Assembly: GCA_905197665.1 (NCBI GenBank)
Contig: CAJJZP010000017.1
Coordinates: 1 to 52,561 of the forward strand
DNA from: an uncultured Collinsella sp.
GTDB lineage: Bacteria; Actinomycetota; Coriobacteriia; Coriobacteriales; Coriobacteriaceae
Length of the DNA stretch: 52,561 nt
Direction: 5' to 3'
This document shows positions 41,901 through 49,779 of the stretch, one piece after another. The position numbers and the translations under genes are program-made. The notes under the pieces are model-generated. The model was given only the letters and a program-made list of their open reading frames with translations, had not been told where the DNA came from and did not search any database. Every line of letters starts with the position of its first letter. Positions within the stretch are counted from its first letter, which is position 1.

Positions 41901-42728
41901 CTTGAGGTACTTGGCGCCGATGGTGCCCATGTCCATGAGGCAGACGGGCTTGGTGTCGCGACCGAGTTCGTGGCGCATCTCCATGTAGCGGTCGAAGGCC
42001 TGCTGCACCACGGCGTCGTCGATCGTCACGTCGTCCAGGACGGTGCCGAAGGTGGTGTGGCGGCAGTGATCGGACCAGTAGGTGTCGATCACGCGGATCT
42101 CGGTGATGGTGGGGTCGCGATCCTCATCGCGGAAGTACTGCTGGCAGAAGGCGATGTCCGCCTCGTCCATGGCAAGGCCGCGCTCGGAAATAAAGGCGGC
42201 AAGGCCGGCTTCGTCGAGCTCGCGGAAACCGTCGAGCACCTCGACGGGCTGGGGCTCGGGGGTCTCCATGTACAGCGTCTCGGGCAGGTCGAGCGAGGCG
42301 ATGCGCGCCTCGACGGGGTTCACCACGTAGTGCTTGATGGCATCAATGGCGGCCTCGTCCAGAGCGCCCGAGATCATATAGACCTTGGCGGAGCGCACGG
42401 CGGGGCGCTCTCCCTGGCTGATGAGCTGCACGCACTCGCTGGCGGAGTCGGCGCGCTGGTCAAACTGGCCAGGCAGGAATTCGACGGCAAAGACGGCGCC
42501 GTCGCTTGCGGGGAGCTCGTCGTAGGTCACATCGACCTGGGGCTCGCTAAAGACGGTCGGCACGCAGGAGCGGAAAAGCTCCTCGTCGATGCCCTCGACG
42601 TCGTAGCGGTTGATGATCCTCAGGGCCTCGATGCCCTTGATGCCGAGAATCTCGGTCAGCTCGCCCTTGAGCTGCTGAGCCTCGACGTCGAACCCGGGTT
42701 TCTTCTCCACGTAGATACGAGAGACCAT
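38982..42728 (-). CDS. purL: Phosphoribosylformylglycinamidine synthase, long single-chain form
   Basis: Fourth step of purine synthesis: FGAR plus glutamine and ATP to FGAM. The protein has 1248 residues. The ATG at 42728 (AGGAA upstream) begins MVSRIYVEKK, the usual start of long-form PurL. It contains the N-terminal PurS-like domain, two AIRS-type ATP-binding halves (TYWSDHCRHTTF; FLFKNETHNHPTEIEPFGGA) and the C-terminal class I glutaminase. The glutaminase has VIPVFPGNNCEYDSARAF, catalytic Cys in LMLGICNGFQALIKLG, and the His of ISHGEGRFVA. Thus PurS, PurL and PurQ activities are on one chain, unlike most Actinomycetota, which split them. The other pur genes are not in this window. Confidence 0.97.
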   Translation of the reverse strand: MVSRIYVEKKPGFDVEAQQLKGELTEILGIKGIEALRIINRYDVEGIDEELFRSCVPTVFSEPQVDVTYDELPASDGAVFAVEFLPGQFDQRADSASECVQLISQGERPAVRSAKVYMISGALDEAAIDAIKHYVVNPVEARIASLDLPETLYMETPEPQPVEVLDGFRELDEAGLAAFISERGLAMDEADIAFCQQYFRDEDRDPTITEIRVIDTYWSDHCRHTTFGTVLDDVTIDDAVVQQAFDRYMEMRHELGRDTKPVCLMDMGTIGAKYLKKTGVMTDVDESEEINACTVKVKVDVDGEDQDWLFLFKNETHNHPTEIEPFGGAATCVGGAIRDPLSGRSYVYQAMRVTGAGDPTVPVSETLEGKLPQRKLVTTAAAGYSSYGNQIGLATGQVNELYHPGYVAKRMEVGAVVGATPANHVRRECPAPTDKIILLGGRTGRDGIGGATGSSKTQNTESIETSGAEVQKGNAPVERKLQRLFRRGDACRLIKRCNDFGAGGVSVAVGELADGLYVDLDTVTKKYDGLDGTELAISESQERMACAVADGDVEEFMSYAAEENLEATVIAEVTAEPRMRMAWNGVAIVDLSREFLNSNGAPKHQVAHVCARSVWQPSWAGTTLAERMTSLVTDLNVASNKGLSERFDSTIGAATVLMPFGGKTQLTPSSAMVAKFPVDGETTTASAMAWGFNPYLMEADQFAGAYLSVVESIAKLVAAGFEHKRAYLSFQEYFERLRTEAERWGKPMAAVLGALMAQVDLGAGAIGGKDSMSGSFEDEAGELNVPPTLISFAVAVGKAARAVSPEFKGLTHRVVRIAPATYGEDYRPDAQQLLAAFDAVEALTATGNALAISTPGYGCGAESLFKMCVGNQIGIELAEDVDVESLFTPLYGSFIVELAEDAELPEVADGVVVEPLGTTVEGYVIDTGSEVIELAELQEAWESGIEGVFAYRSAGKTPEVETIDFRAKDIHVYGGAKIARPRVIIPVFPGNNCEYDSARAFRAAGAEADTFVINNLTPEAVAESTRELARRIRASQIVMIPGGFSGGDEPDGSAKFITAFFRAPEVTEAVRDLLKARDGLMLGICNGFQALIKLGLVPYGDIVDATPDTPTLTFNTIGRHQSRLVRTRISSNLSPWLSQCSLDDPYTVAISHGEGRFVANDEVLAQLIANGQVATQYVGENGKPSMDLSVNPNGSALAIEGITSPDGRVLGKMGHAERRGDNLYRNVPEHVPGDKFMPIFESGVAYFA

Positions 42729-42912
42729 TGGTTCCTGCCTTCCTGATCGGTTGGGCGTACGGTACGGTATGCGGCAGCGGTCGGTTTGCGGGGCAAGCCT
42801 CGCGGTCGCCTTGAGCCACATGTTTGTAAACCTCACTATGATACGACAGCTCGCGGCGCGTTGAGGACGGCGAGGGTGCTACAGTGAAGCGCAAACAAGA
42901 GAAAGGCATCAC

Positions 42913-44475
42913 ATGGCATTCGTTTCACTCGCCATCATCGCACTCGTGGCCTTTGCAAGCCCCTTCATCGCCTCGGCGATTCCCGGAAAACCCGTTCCCG
43001 AGACGGTCTTTTTGCTCGTGTTTGGTGCGGTGCTGGGACCTCATATGCTCGGCATTATCCATGTAGATGCTGAGGTCTCGCTCGTGTCCGAGCTCGGCCT
43101 GGCCTTTTTGTTCCTGCTTGCCGGCTTTGAGATCGATCCCAAGAACATCACGGGCATCGAGGGGCGTTACGGCATGGCGACGTGGGTCGTCACGTTTGGC
43201 ATCGCCTGGCTTGCCGTGCGCTTTACCCCGTGGTTTTCGGTCAGTCATTTTGATGGCATCGCCGTGACGCTGGCGTTGACCTCGACGGCGCTTGGGGCGC
43301 TCATGCCCATCTTGCGCGAGCGGTCGCTTGCTGGGACGCGCGTCGGCGATTCGATTCTTGCCTATGGTACGTGGGGCGAGCTCGGCCCCGTGCTCGCCAT
43401 GTCGGTGCTGCTGTCTGCTCGCACCGGCATCCAGACGCTCGTGATTCTTGGCCTGTTTGCGGTGGTCTGCGTGCTGTTAGCCGTGGTCCCAAGTCGTTCC
43501 AGGCGCGTCGGCAGCCGCTTCTTTGCGTTTGTCGAGGAACGCGCCGACACCACGTCGCAGACCTTCGTGCGCCTGACCGTGCTCATCCTGGTCACGCTCG
43601 TGGCGTTCTCTGCCATCTTTGACCTCGATATCGTGTTGGGTTCTTTTGCCGCCGGCTTTGTCTTGCGCTTTATCATCCCCGAGGGCAACCATACGCTCGA
43701 GACCAAGCTCGACGGTCTTGCCTACGGCTTTTTGATTCCGGTGTTCTTTGCCGTATCGGGCGCAAAAATCGACCTGACGGCCGTGGCGTCGCGCCCGGGT
43801 CTGCTCGTGGGCTTTATCGTGGCGCTGCTGATTATTCGTGCCGTGCCCATTCTTATTTCTACGAGCATTTGTCCTGCGACGCGCGATGTGTCGGCGTATG
43901 GTCGCATTACCGTGGCCCTGTACTGCACCACGGCGCTGCCGATCATCGTTGCCGTGACAAGCGTTGCCGTCAACGCGGGCGCGCTGTCGCAAGATATTGC
44001 GTCGGTCATGGTTGCCGCCGGTGCCATCACGGTGTTCTTGATGCCATTGCTCGCGCAGCTCTTCTACCGCGTGGTCGACGCCGCACCGGTCGCCGCCGTG
44101 GCAGAGGTTGCCGAGCATCCATCCGATGCGCTCGACATTCTGCGCGCCCATCGCGATTTGGCGAGCCTGCTCGCACGGGAGCACGAGCTGCTGACCTCGC
44201 ATGGCCATGGTCGCGTATTTGAGGGCCTGCCTACGCTCGATACGATTGCCGAGCGTCTTTCCGCCGAGGCGGCGAGCGGTCACATCGATGCCCGCATCGT
44301 GGACGCGGCGCACCTGCTTGCCGATAAGACCTATGGAGACGAGGTCGACCCGTCCGAGCTGACTCCGCGTGAGCGCCGCCGCCTGGAGCGCGCCAAGCTC
44401 GCTGTGCGCGAATACCGCCGCCGCATGCTGGAGCTCTATGCGCGCGAAGAAGCCGAAGACGACGACGGTAAGTAG
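42913..44475 (+). CDS. Cation:proton antiporter, CPA2 family
   Basis: 520 residues. AAAGG precedes the ATG by six bases. A Na+/H+ exchanger domain of about 12-13 transmembrane helices occupies residues 1-385 (VPETVFLLVFGAVLGPHMLG; ELGLAFLFLLAGFEIDPKNI; TLALTSTALGALMPILRERS; LGSFAAGFVLRFIIPEGNHT). A charged cytoplasmic tail of about 110 residues is rich in Arg/Glu and ends in EEAEDDDGK. There is no TrkA/RCK nucleotide-binding domain, so KefB-type thiol gating is unlikely. Probable function is K+ or Na+/H+ exchange for pH homeostasis. A hairpin array lies directly downstream. Confidence 0.9.
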   Translation: MAFVSLAIIALVAFASPFIASAIPGKPVPETVFLLVFGAVLGPHMLGIIHVDAEVSLVSELGLAFLFLLAGFEIDPKNITGIEGRYGMATWVVTFGIAWLAVRFTPWFSVSHFDGIAVTLALTSTALGALMPILRERSLAGTRVGDSILAYGTWGELGPVLAMSVLLSARTGIQTLVILGLFAVVCVLLAVVPSRSRRVGSRFFAFVEERADTTSQTFVRLTVLILVTLVAFSAIFDLDIVLGSFAAGFVLRFIIPEGNHTLETKLDGLAYGFLIPVFFAVSGAKIDLTAVASRPGLLVGFIVALLIIRAVPILISTSICPATRDVSAYGRITVALYCTTALPIIVAVTSVAVNAGALSQDIASVMVAAGAITVFLMPLLAQLFYRVVDAAPVAAVAEVAEHPSDALDILRAHRDLASLLAREHELLTSHGHGRVFEGLPTLDTIAERLSAEAASGHIDARIVDAAHLLADKTYGDEVDPSELTPRERRRLERAKLAVREYRRRMLELYAREEAEDDDGK

Positions 44476-44489
44476 TCGATACTTTCTCG

Positions 44490-44660
44490 GGGAAGCCGCG
44501 TCCCGCTTTGAAGGCTCGGAACGGGATGTGGTTTCCGAAACGGGGGCCGTTGGGAAGCTGTGTCCCGGAATGGGCGCTCAGAGTGGGATGCAGTTTCCGC
44601 AAGGAGGTCCTGGGGGAAACCGTGCCCCGTTCTGATCCGAAATACTGGGACATAGTTTCC
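44490..44660 (+). repeat. Three tandem 47-bp hairpins with exact 62-bp period
   Basis: Units at 44490-44536, 44552-44598 and 44614-44660 each begin GGGAARCYGYGYCCC and end GGGAYRYRGTTTCC. They fold into hairpins with WC, G-U and few C-A positions. The unit ends are better conserved than the loops. The 15-base spacers GAAACGGGGGCCGTT and GCAAGGAGGTCCTGG differ in sequence, but each forms its own small palindrome (ACGG/CCGT, AGGA/TCCT). The array starts 15 bases after the antiporter stop and is followed by an intrinsic terminator. Confidence 0.8.
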
Positions 44661-44675
44661 CTTTCATAACAGGAG

Positions 44676-44717
44676 AAGGCGCGCTGTCTGTAGTTGATTC
44701 AGACGGCGCGCCTTTTT
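44676..44717 (+). terminator. Intrinsic terminator
   Basis: Stem AAGGCGCGC-GTCTG with CAGAC-GCGCGCCTT around a TAGTTGATT loop, ending in TTTTT. It lies after the hairpin array, between the antiporter and the convergent SDR gene. The SDR would also be stopped here from the other side. Confidence 0.85.
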
Positions 44718-44759
44718 GGTTGAGCTATGTTGAAACTTGAAGCCAAAGCTTGTGGCTCC

Positions 44760-45509
44760 TTAGGAGCGGGCGGCTCCGTCGACGGGGAGCACGGCGCCCG
44801 TGACATAGGAGGACATGTCGCTCGCCAGGAAAACAAAGGCGTTGGCGACATCCTCGGGCTCGCCCATGCGACCCAGCGGAATGGTGGCGATGATGGGCTT
44901 GATGACCTCTTCGGGCAGGTTGGCGACCATGTCGGTCTTAGTCACGCCGGGGGCGACGGCGTTGACGCGAATGCCCATGGGGGCGAGCTCGCGCGAGAGC
45001 GACTGGACCATACCGTTGACGGCAAACTTGGACGTGGGGTAGCCGACACCGGAGGGCTGGCCGTACTTGGCGACCATCGAGCTCGTGGTGGTGATGGTGC
45101 CGCCATGGCCGGCCTCGGTCATGATCTTGGCGGCTGCCTGGTGGCCATTAAAGACGGCGACGACGTTAAGGTCCATGACCTTTGCGAACTCCTCGGCCGT
45201 GTAGTCCAAGAGGGGTGAACGCTGGGAGATACCGGCATTGTTGACGACCGTGTCCAAGCCGCCCATGTCGGCTGCAGTCTGCGTAAAGGCCTCAGTCACG
45301 GCCTCGAGCGAGGTGAGATCGCAGGAGCGACCCCAGACCTTGGCGTCGGGATAGGCGGCTGTCAGCTTCTCAACGGCCGTGTCGGCAGTCTCCTGGCGCG
45401 AGCCAAAGACGGTGACGGCAGCGCCTTCCTCGATAAAACGGCAGGCGATGGCATAGCCGATACCGCGTGTGCCTCCGGTGATGATTGCTTTCTTGCCCTC
45501 GAGCAACAT
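44760..45509 (-). CDS. Short-chain dehydrogenase/reductase (FabG-like)
   Basis: 249-residue classical SDR: TGGTRGIG nucleotide loop, NNAG (VVNNAGIS), catalytic Ser-Tyr-Lys in TTSSMVAKYGQPSGVGYPTS followed by KFAV, and RVNAVAPGVTKTDM. The ATG at 45509 (AGAGGAAG five bases upstream) starts MLLEGKKAIITGG; an upstream ATG adds a non-family tail. It could be a 3-oxoacyl-ACP reductase, a hydroxysteroid dehydrogenase (several gut Coriobacteriia carry such SDRs) or a sugar-alcohol dehydrogenase; motifs alone cannot decide. An imperfect palindrome, ATCGGTGAACG...CGTTACCGAT (45582-45610), lies 70 bases upstream and might be an operator. Confidence 0.85.
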   Translation of the reverse strand: MLLEGKKAIITGGTRGIGYAIACRFIEEGAAVTVFGSRQETADTAVEKLTAAYPDAKVWGRSCDLTSLEAVTEAFTQTAADMGGLDTVVNNAGISQRSPLLDYTAEEFAKVMDLNVVAVFNGHQAAAKIMTEAGHGGTITTTSSMVAKYGQPSGVGYPTSKFAVNGMVQSLSRELAPMGIRVNAVAPGVTKTDMVANLPEEVIKPIIATIPLGRMGEPEDVANAFVFLASDMSSYVTGAVLPVDGAARS

Positions 45510-45660
45510 GGTGCTTCCTCTCATCGCGGGCGGACATTCGCAGCACAGCGTAGCGGTAGTCGGAATCGGCCGCGTTTGCATATCGGTGAACGGTAGCCCG
45601 CGTTACCGATGAGCGGCTCGCGCAAATATGCTTTGCCGTTGTGCTTAGGGCAGGTGACAA

Positions 45661-45694
45661 AAGGGCTCCCGTCCCACATCGGACGGGAGCCCTC
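45661..45694 (-). terminator. Rho-independent terminator of hom
   Basis: 13-bp stem AGGGCTCCCGTCC/GGACGGGAGCCCT with a six-base loop, followed on the minus strand by TTTT. It starts 30 bases after the hom stop codon. Confidence 0.88.
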
Positions 45695-45723
45695 AAGGCG
45701 CGTATTGCTAGGCGAGCGTTGGA

Positions 45724-47067
45724 CTAGTTCGCCATGACGCCTTCGGTCCAAGCCTCAACGTCCTCGATGCGCAGGACGTTGGCGACCTCGGCCACGCAGT
45801 CGACGCCGGCAAGCTCGGCGGCGGCAGCTTGGACGTCCTTCTCGAGCGCGCGGTGCGTCAGGAAGATGACCGAGCAGGCATCGCTGACGCCCGATTTGCC
45901 GTCCTCGACCTGGTTGATGAGCGAGATCGAGATGTTGTGCTTGGCAAAGATGTCGACCGTCTCGGACAGGGCACCCACGCGGTCGGCGACTTTCAGGCGC
46001 ACATAGTACTTGGTCTGGAGCTCGTCCATGGGCTTAAAGGTGAGGTTGTGGCCATAGGGCTCAATCTCGGGCAGCGGAGCCACGCCGCGGCTGATCTGCT
46101 CGGAGAGCGACAGGATATCGCCCACGACGGCGCTCGCGGTGGGGAAGGAGCCTGCGCCGGCACCGTAGAACATGGTCTCGCCCACGGCGTCGCCTACCAC
46201 GTAGACAGCGTTCATGGCGCCGTTGACCTTGGCAAGCATGTGGTCGGCGGGGATCAGCGTGGGATGCACGCGGACGTCGACGCCGGCGTCGGTGTTGCGG
46301 GCGATGCCCAGCAGCTTAATGGTGTAGCCGAGCTCGCGGGCCTGAGTGATGTCCTCGGCGCCGATGGTGCGGATACCCTGCTGGTACACATCGTCGGTGG
46401 TCACGCGGGTGCCAAAGCCGATGGAGGCAAGGATGGCCGTCTTGCTGGCGGCGTCGAAGCCGTCGACGTCTGCGGACGGGTCGGCCTCGGCATAGCCCTT
46501 GGCCTGCGCGTCGGCAAGCACGTCGGCGTAATCGGCGCCCTCGGCGTCCATGCGCGACAGGATATAGTTGGTGGTGCCGTTGAGGATGCCGGCGATGGTC
46601 AGGATCTTGTTGCCCACTAGGTCGTGCTCGAGCGTGCTGACAATGGGGATGCCACCGCCGCAGCTGGCCTCGCACTTAATCTGCACGCCGCACGCGCGCG
46701 CCTTTTCGGCGAGCGTCTCGACGTGACGGCCCAGCAGGGCCTTGTTGGCAGAGACGACGTGCTTGCCGTTCTCGAAGGCGGTGGTGAAGATCTCGGTTGC
46801 GGGATGCTCGCCGCCGATCAGCTCGACGACGATGTCGACGGCGGGGTCGGTGACGACGTCGTGCCAGTCACTCGTGAAGGCCTCGCGCTCAATGCCTGCC
46901 GCCTCGGCCTGCTCCCAGGCAAGCGCGCAGGCGCGGGTCAGCTTAAGGTCGATGCCGTAGGCTGCCAGGTACTCATCGTGGTGGCTCTTGATCAGACGGG
47001 CCACGCCGCCGCCGACGGTTCCCAGGCCGATCAGACCGACGTTCACGGTGCGCAGGGGTTCGCTCAT
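45724..47067 (-). CDS. hom: Homoserine dehydrogenase
   Basis: Reduces aspartate semialdehyde to homoserine for threonine and methionine synthesis. 447 residues from the ATG at 47067 (AAGGAG six bases upstream). VGLIGLGTVGGG is the NAD(P) loop. VVSANKALL, CEASCGGGIPIV, GILNGTTNYIL and DVDGFDAASKTAILASI are the catalytic-domain signatures. A C-terminal ACT domain (VRLKVADRVGALSETVDIFA, then KHNISISLINQ) marks the allosteric, threonine-sensitive form. There is no fused aspartokinase. The gene is monocistronic, with a candidate promoter at 47219-47248 and its own terminator. Confidence 0.96.
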   Translation of the reverse strand: MSEPLRTVNVGLIGLGTVGGGVARLIKSHHDEYLAAYGIDLKLTRACALAWEQAEAAGIEREAFTSDWHDVVTDPAVDIVVELIGGEHPATEIFTTAFENGKHVVSANKALLGRHVETLAEKARACGVQIKCEASCGGGIPIVSTLEHDLVGNKILTIAGILNGTTNYILSRMDAEGADYADVLADAQAKGYAEADPSADVDGFDAASKTAILASIGFGTRVTTDDVYQQGIRTIGAEDITQARELGYTIKLLGIARNTDAGVDVRVHPTLIPADHMLAKVNGAMNAVYVVGDAVGETMFYGAGAGSFPTASAVVGDILSLSEQISRGVAPLPEIEPYGHNLTFKPMDELQTKYYVRLKVADRVGALSETVDIFAKHNISISLINQVEDGKSGVSDACSVIFLTHRALEKDVQAAAAELAGVDCVAEVANVLRIEDVEAWTEGVMAN

Positions 47068-47218
47068 AGATAGCTCCTTCGTGCATCTCATGGATGGATT
47101 AACCGCTTAAAGGTTGAGTGCATTCTAGCGTGAACAGAGGGCGCGTGCTCGCCAGGCAACAGGAGTCGCACAAAACGGCACCCCCGAAACGCTGCGGAAA
47201 CATTGGAAACATGCTCGC

Positions 47219-47248
47219 TATAAACGGAACTCCGTAACAAACTGTCAA
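47219..47248 (-). promoter_or_regulatory. Candidate sigma-A promoter of hom
   Basis: On the minus strand TTGACA (47248-47243) and TTTATA (47224-47219) are separated by 18 bases. Transcription would begin about 145 bases before the hom start codon. The -35 is a perfect match to consensus; the -10 is moderate. Confidence 0.45.
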
Positions 47249-47317
47249 CGTTTGCACCATAAGGTTTGCCCTGTACCGCAAGACGGCCGCATCGCGGCTA
47301 GCGAAAAGGGGGACACC

Positions 47318-47428
47318 ATGTTTATTAAGAGCGGGAACGCTTGTAACAGAATGGAAACATTACTTTTACACAATAAAGTGGCATTACTGCATAAAAAAAT
47401 AGAAATACGCAGAAATATGGATAAATGA
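47318..47428 (+). CDS. 36-residue leucine-rich leader ORF upstream of livJ
   Basis: ATG with AAAGGGGG five bases upstream, a very good start context, then 36 codons. The middle reads METLLLHNKVALLH. Of its five Leu codons three are TTA, which is rare in this high-GC genome, and Val and Ile codons are nearby. It ends 134 bases before livJ, the branched-chain amino acid binding protein gene. The design fits a leader peptide that senses leucine supply. Against this, the whole gap is AT-rich, so TTA may be chance. No family match is expected for such a short peptide. Confidence 0.45.
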   Translation: MFIKSGNACNRMETLLLHNKVALLHKKIEIRRNMDK

Positions 47429-47519
47429 ACAAATCCAAAGAAAAGTTGAAATATTCGCCACTTTTCCTAACTAAAGCGTCTACTATTTTGCGAACGCCGA
47501 ACACGGCGAAGGATGGCCT

Positions 47520-47540
47520 GTCGGGTAACCGAAACCCGAC
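47520..47540 (+). other. Hairpin in livJ 5' leader
   Basis: Stem GTCGGGT/ACCCGAC around a seven-base loop, with an additional small GCCG/CGGC stem just upstream near 47496-47507. There is no T tract, so it is not a plain terminator; it lies 13 bases before the livJ ribosome binding site and might influence translation or mRNA stability. Confidence 0.4.
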
Positions 47541-47561
47541 GAGATTTGAGAGGAGAGCCGC

Positions 47562-48749
47562 ATGTCGAGCCTCACCGGTAAGTCATTGAACCCTGTTATG
47601 AATCGCAGGAGCGTTATCGCGAGCGCAGCAGGTCTGGGGGCGATGTCCATTCTAGCTGGCTGCTCCTCCAACGGCGGCGACAGCGGTTCCGCGTCGGGCG
47701 ACGCTTCGTTTAAGATCGGCACCATCGGCCCGCTGACCGGCGCCAACGCGTCCTACGGCAAGTCCGTTACACAGGCTGTCGAGCTTGGCTGCAAGGATTT
47801 CTCGACTAAGGAGCTGCCGCTTGTCAGCAAGGCCGAGGACGACCAGGCTGACGGTGAGAAGGCCGTCAACGCCTTCAACACCCTGCTCGACTGGGGCATG
47901 CAGGCCCTCGTCGGTCCGACCACCACGGGTGCGTCGGTCGCCGTTGCCGCCGAGTGCGGCAACGACCCCGAGACGTTCATGATCACCCCGTCTGCGTCCT
48001 CCGAGGACGTTACCAAGGGCAAGGATTGCGTCTTCCAGGTTTGCTTTACCGACCCCAACCAAGGTGTCAACGCTGCCAAGTTCCTGGCAGAGAAGTATGC
48101 GAACGAGAAGTTCGTGCTGTTCTATAACTCCGGCGACGCCTATTCTTCGGGCATCGCAGATTCCTTTAAGGCCCAGGCCGCTAAGTCTAAGCTTGAGATT
48201 GTCGACGAGGAGACCTTTAAGGACGACTCCGCCACGAGCTTTACCAACCAGCTGACCAAGGCCAAGCAGGCAGGCGCCACCATGATCTTTGCGCCGATCT
48301 ACTACACGCCGGCGTCCGTCCTGCTCAAGAACGCCAAGGACATGGGCTACGACGTCAAGATGATGGGCTGCGACGGCATGGACGGCATCCTGGGCGTTGA
48401 GGGCTTCGACACCTCTCTTGCCGAGGGTCTGCTGCTCATGACCCCGTTCTCCGCCGACGACGAGAAGAACGCCGACTTCGTCAACGCTTACAAGGATAAG
48501 TACGGCGATACCCCCGACCAGTTTGCCGCCGACGCCTACGACGGCGTGCATGCTGTGGTCGAGGCTCTCAAGGAGGCCGGCCTGGGCGTCGACGCCGACC
48601 CCACCGAGGTTGCCGAGAAGCTTCCCGAGGCTATGCTCAAGATTACCGTTGACGGTCTGACTGGCAAGCTCTCCTGGAACGACAAGGGTCAGGTCCAGAA
48701 GGACCCGACGGCGTACGTCATTACCGACGGCAAGTACGTACAGGCCTAA
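47562..48749 (+). CDS. livJ: Branched-chain amino acid ABC transporter, substrate-binding lipoprotein
   Basis: 395 residues. The signal sequence MNRRSVIASAAGLGAMSILA leads to the lipobox LAGC (Cys34), so it is a membrane-anchored lipoprotein; the twin Arg might also allow Tat export. The mature part is a type I periplasmic-binding fold (FKIGTIGPLTGANASYGKSV; LVGPTTTGASVAVAAECGND; VLFYNSGDAYSSGIADSFKA; FAADAYDGVHAVVEAL), the family binding leucine, isoleucine, valine or related ligands. AGGAGA precedes the ATG. It is the first gene of a complete liv operon and is preceded by the leucine-rich leader ORF. Confidence 0.94.
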   Translation: MSSLTGKSLNPVMNRRSVIASAAGLGAMSILAGCSSNGGDSGSASGDASFKIGTIGPLTGANASYGKSVTQAVELGCKDFSTKELPLVSKAEDDQADGEKAVNAFNTLLDWGMQALVGPTTTGASVAVAAECGNDPETFMITPSASSEDVTKGKDCVFQVCFTDPNQGVNAAKFLAEKYANEKFVLFYNSGDAYSSGIADSFKAQAAKSKLEIVDEETFKDDSATSFTNQLTKAKQAGATMIFAPIYYTPASVLLKNAKDMGYDVKMMGCDGMDGILGVEGFDTSLAEGLLLMTPFSADDEKNADFVNAYKDKYGDTPDQFAADAYDGVHAVVEALKEAGLGVDADPTEVAEKLPEAMLKITVDGLTGKLSWNDKGQVQKDPTAYVITDGKYVQA

Positions 48750-48888
48750 TAGGCCGCCTTATATAGAGCGGTTTTGATCCCAAGCAGGGGAGGTTTTGGC
48801 CTTCCCTGCTTGCTTGGTATCTGGGGACGATGTAACGTCCCTGTTTCATACATCAACTGGAAACCTATTCGAAAGGGGGATGTGGAAC

Positions 48889-49770
48889 ATGACGGTCTTT
48901 ATCCAATACTTGGTCAACGGCCTGTCCGTGGGCAGCGTCTACGCCATCATCGCGTTGGGCTACACCATGGTCTACGGTATCGCCAAGATGCTCAACTTCG
49001 CTCACGGCGACGTCATCATGGTCGGTGCCTATGTCTCGTTCTGCGCCACGTCGTATCTCGGCCTCCCGGGCTGGGCATCTGTAATTCTCTCTTGTGTGGT
49101 CTGCACGGTTCTCGGTGTTCTCATCGAGGGTCTGGCATACAAGCCGCTGCGCCAAGCAGGCCCTCTGGCCGTTCTGATCACGGCCATCGGCGTGTCTTAC
49201 TTCCTGCAGAACGCCGCGCAGCTTCTGTGGGGCGCCACGCCCAAGAACTTCACTTCGCTCGTCACCTTCCAGGTGCCGGAGTTCTTGGCCAAGTTCAACG
49301 TAAGCGCCGTCTCGCTCGTCACCATCGTCGCCTGCCTGGTTATCATGGCCGGCCTGATGTTCTTTACAGGCAAGACCAAGATGGGCAAAGCCATGCGCGC
49401 CGTGTCCGAGGACAAGGCCGCCGCTCAGCTCATGGGCATCAACGTCAACCGCACCATCTCGATGACGTTTGCCATCGGCTCCGCCCTTGCCGCCATCGCC
49501 GGCGTGCTGCTGTGCTCCTACTCGCCGGTGCTGCAGCCCACGACGGGTGCCATGCCTGGCATCAAGGCCTTCGATGCCGCTGTCTTCGGTGGCATCGGCT
49601 CCATCCCCGGTGCCTTTGTCGGTGGCATTCTCATCGGTATCATCGAGGCGATGGCACAGGCTTATATTTCCACGAGCCTTGCCAACTCCATCGTCTTTGG
49701 TGTTTTGATCATCGTCCTGCTCGTCAAGCCTGCCGGCCTCTTGGGCAAGTACGTCCCCGAGAAGGTGTAG
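48889..49770 (+). CDS. livH: Branched-chain amino acid ABC transporter permease LivH
   Basis: 293-residue inner-membrane permease with about eight helices. Family features are VNGLSVGSVYAIIALGYTMV, MLNFAHGDVIMVGAY, GKAMRAVSEDKAAAQLMGIN (the ABC-interacting loop) and KAFDAAVFGGIGSIPGAFVG. I start at the ATG at 48889, with GAAAGGGGG nine bases upstream; an ATG at 48880 is too close to that site. It pairs with LivM to form the membrane channel. There are 139 bases between livJ and livH, without a terminator I can see. Confidence 0.95.
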   Translation: MTVFIQYLVNGLSVGSVYAIIALGYTMVYGIAKMLNFAHGDVIMVGAYVSFCATSYLGLPGWASVILSCVVCTVLGVLIEGLAYKPLRQAGPLAVLITAIGVSYFLQNAAQLLWGATPKNFTSLVTFQVPEFLAKFNVSAVSLVTIVACLVIMAGLMFFTGKTKMGKAMRAVSEDKAAAQLMGINVNRTISMTFAIGSALAAIAGVLLCSYSPVLQPTTGAMPGIKAFDAAVFGGIGSIPGAFVGGILIGIIEAMAQAYISTSLANSIVFGVLIIVLLVKPAGLLGKYVPEKV

Positions 49771-49779
49771 GTGAGCGTT

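Noticed and set aside
38484..42746. 1420-codon open frame on the plus strand, antisense to purL
   Set aside because: It mirrors purL over nearly its whole length; high GC and the codon bias of the real gene keep the opposite frame free of stops. The Gly/Asp/Val/His-rich product has no domain, and purL is unambiguous.
44490..44660. CRISPR array
   Set aside because: Only three units; each repeat is an imperfect hairpin with diverging sequence, the spacers are 15 bases and palindromic, and there are no cas genes nearby.
45582..45610. ATCGGT...ACCGAT palindrome upstream of the SDR gene as a defined operator
   Set aside because: The arms need a one-base bulge and no known regulator motif matches; I mention it with the gene but do not call it a site.
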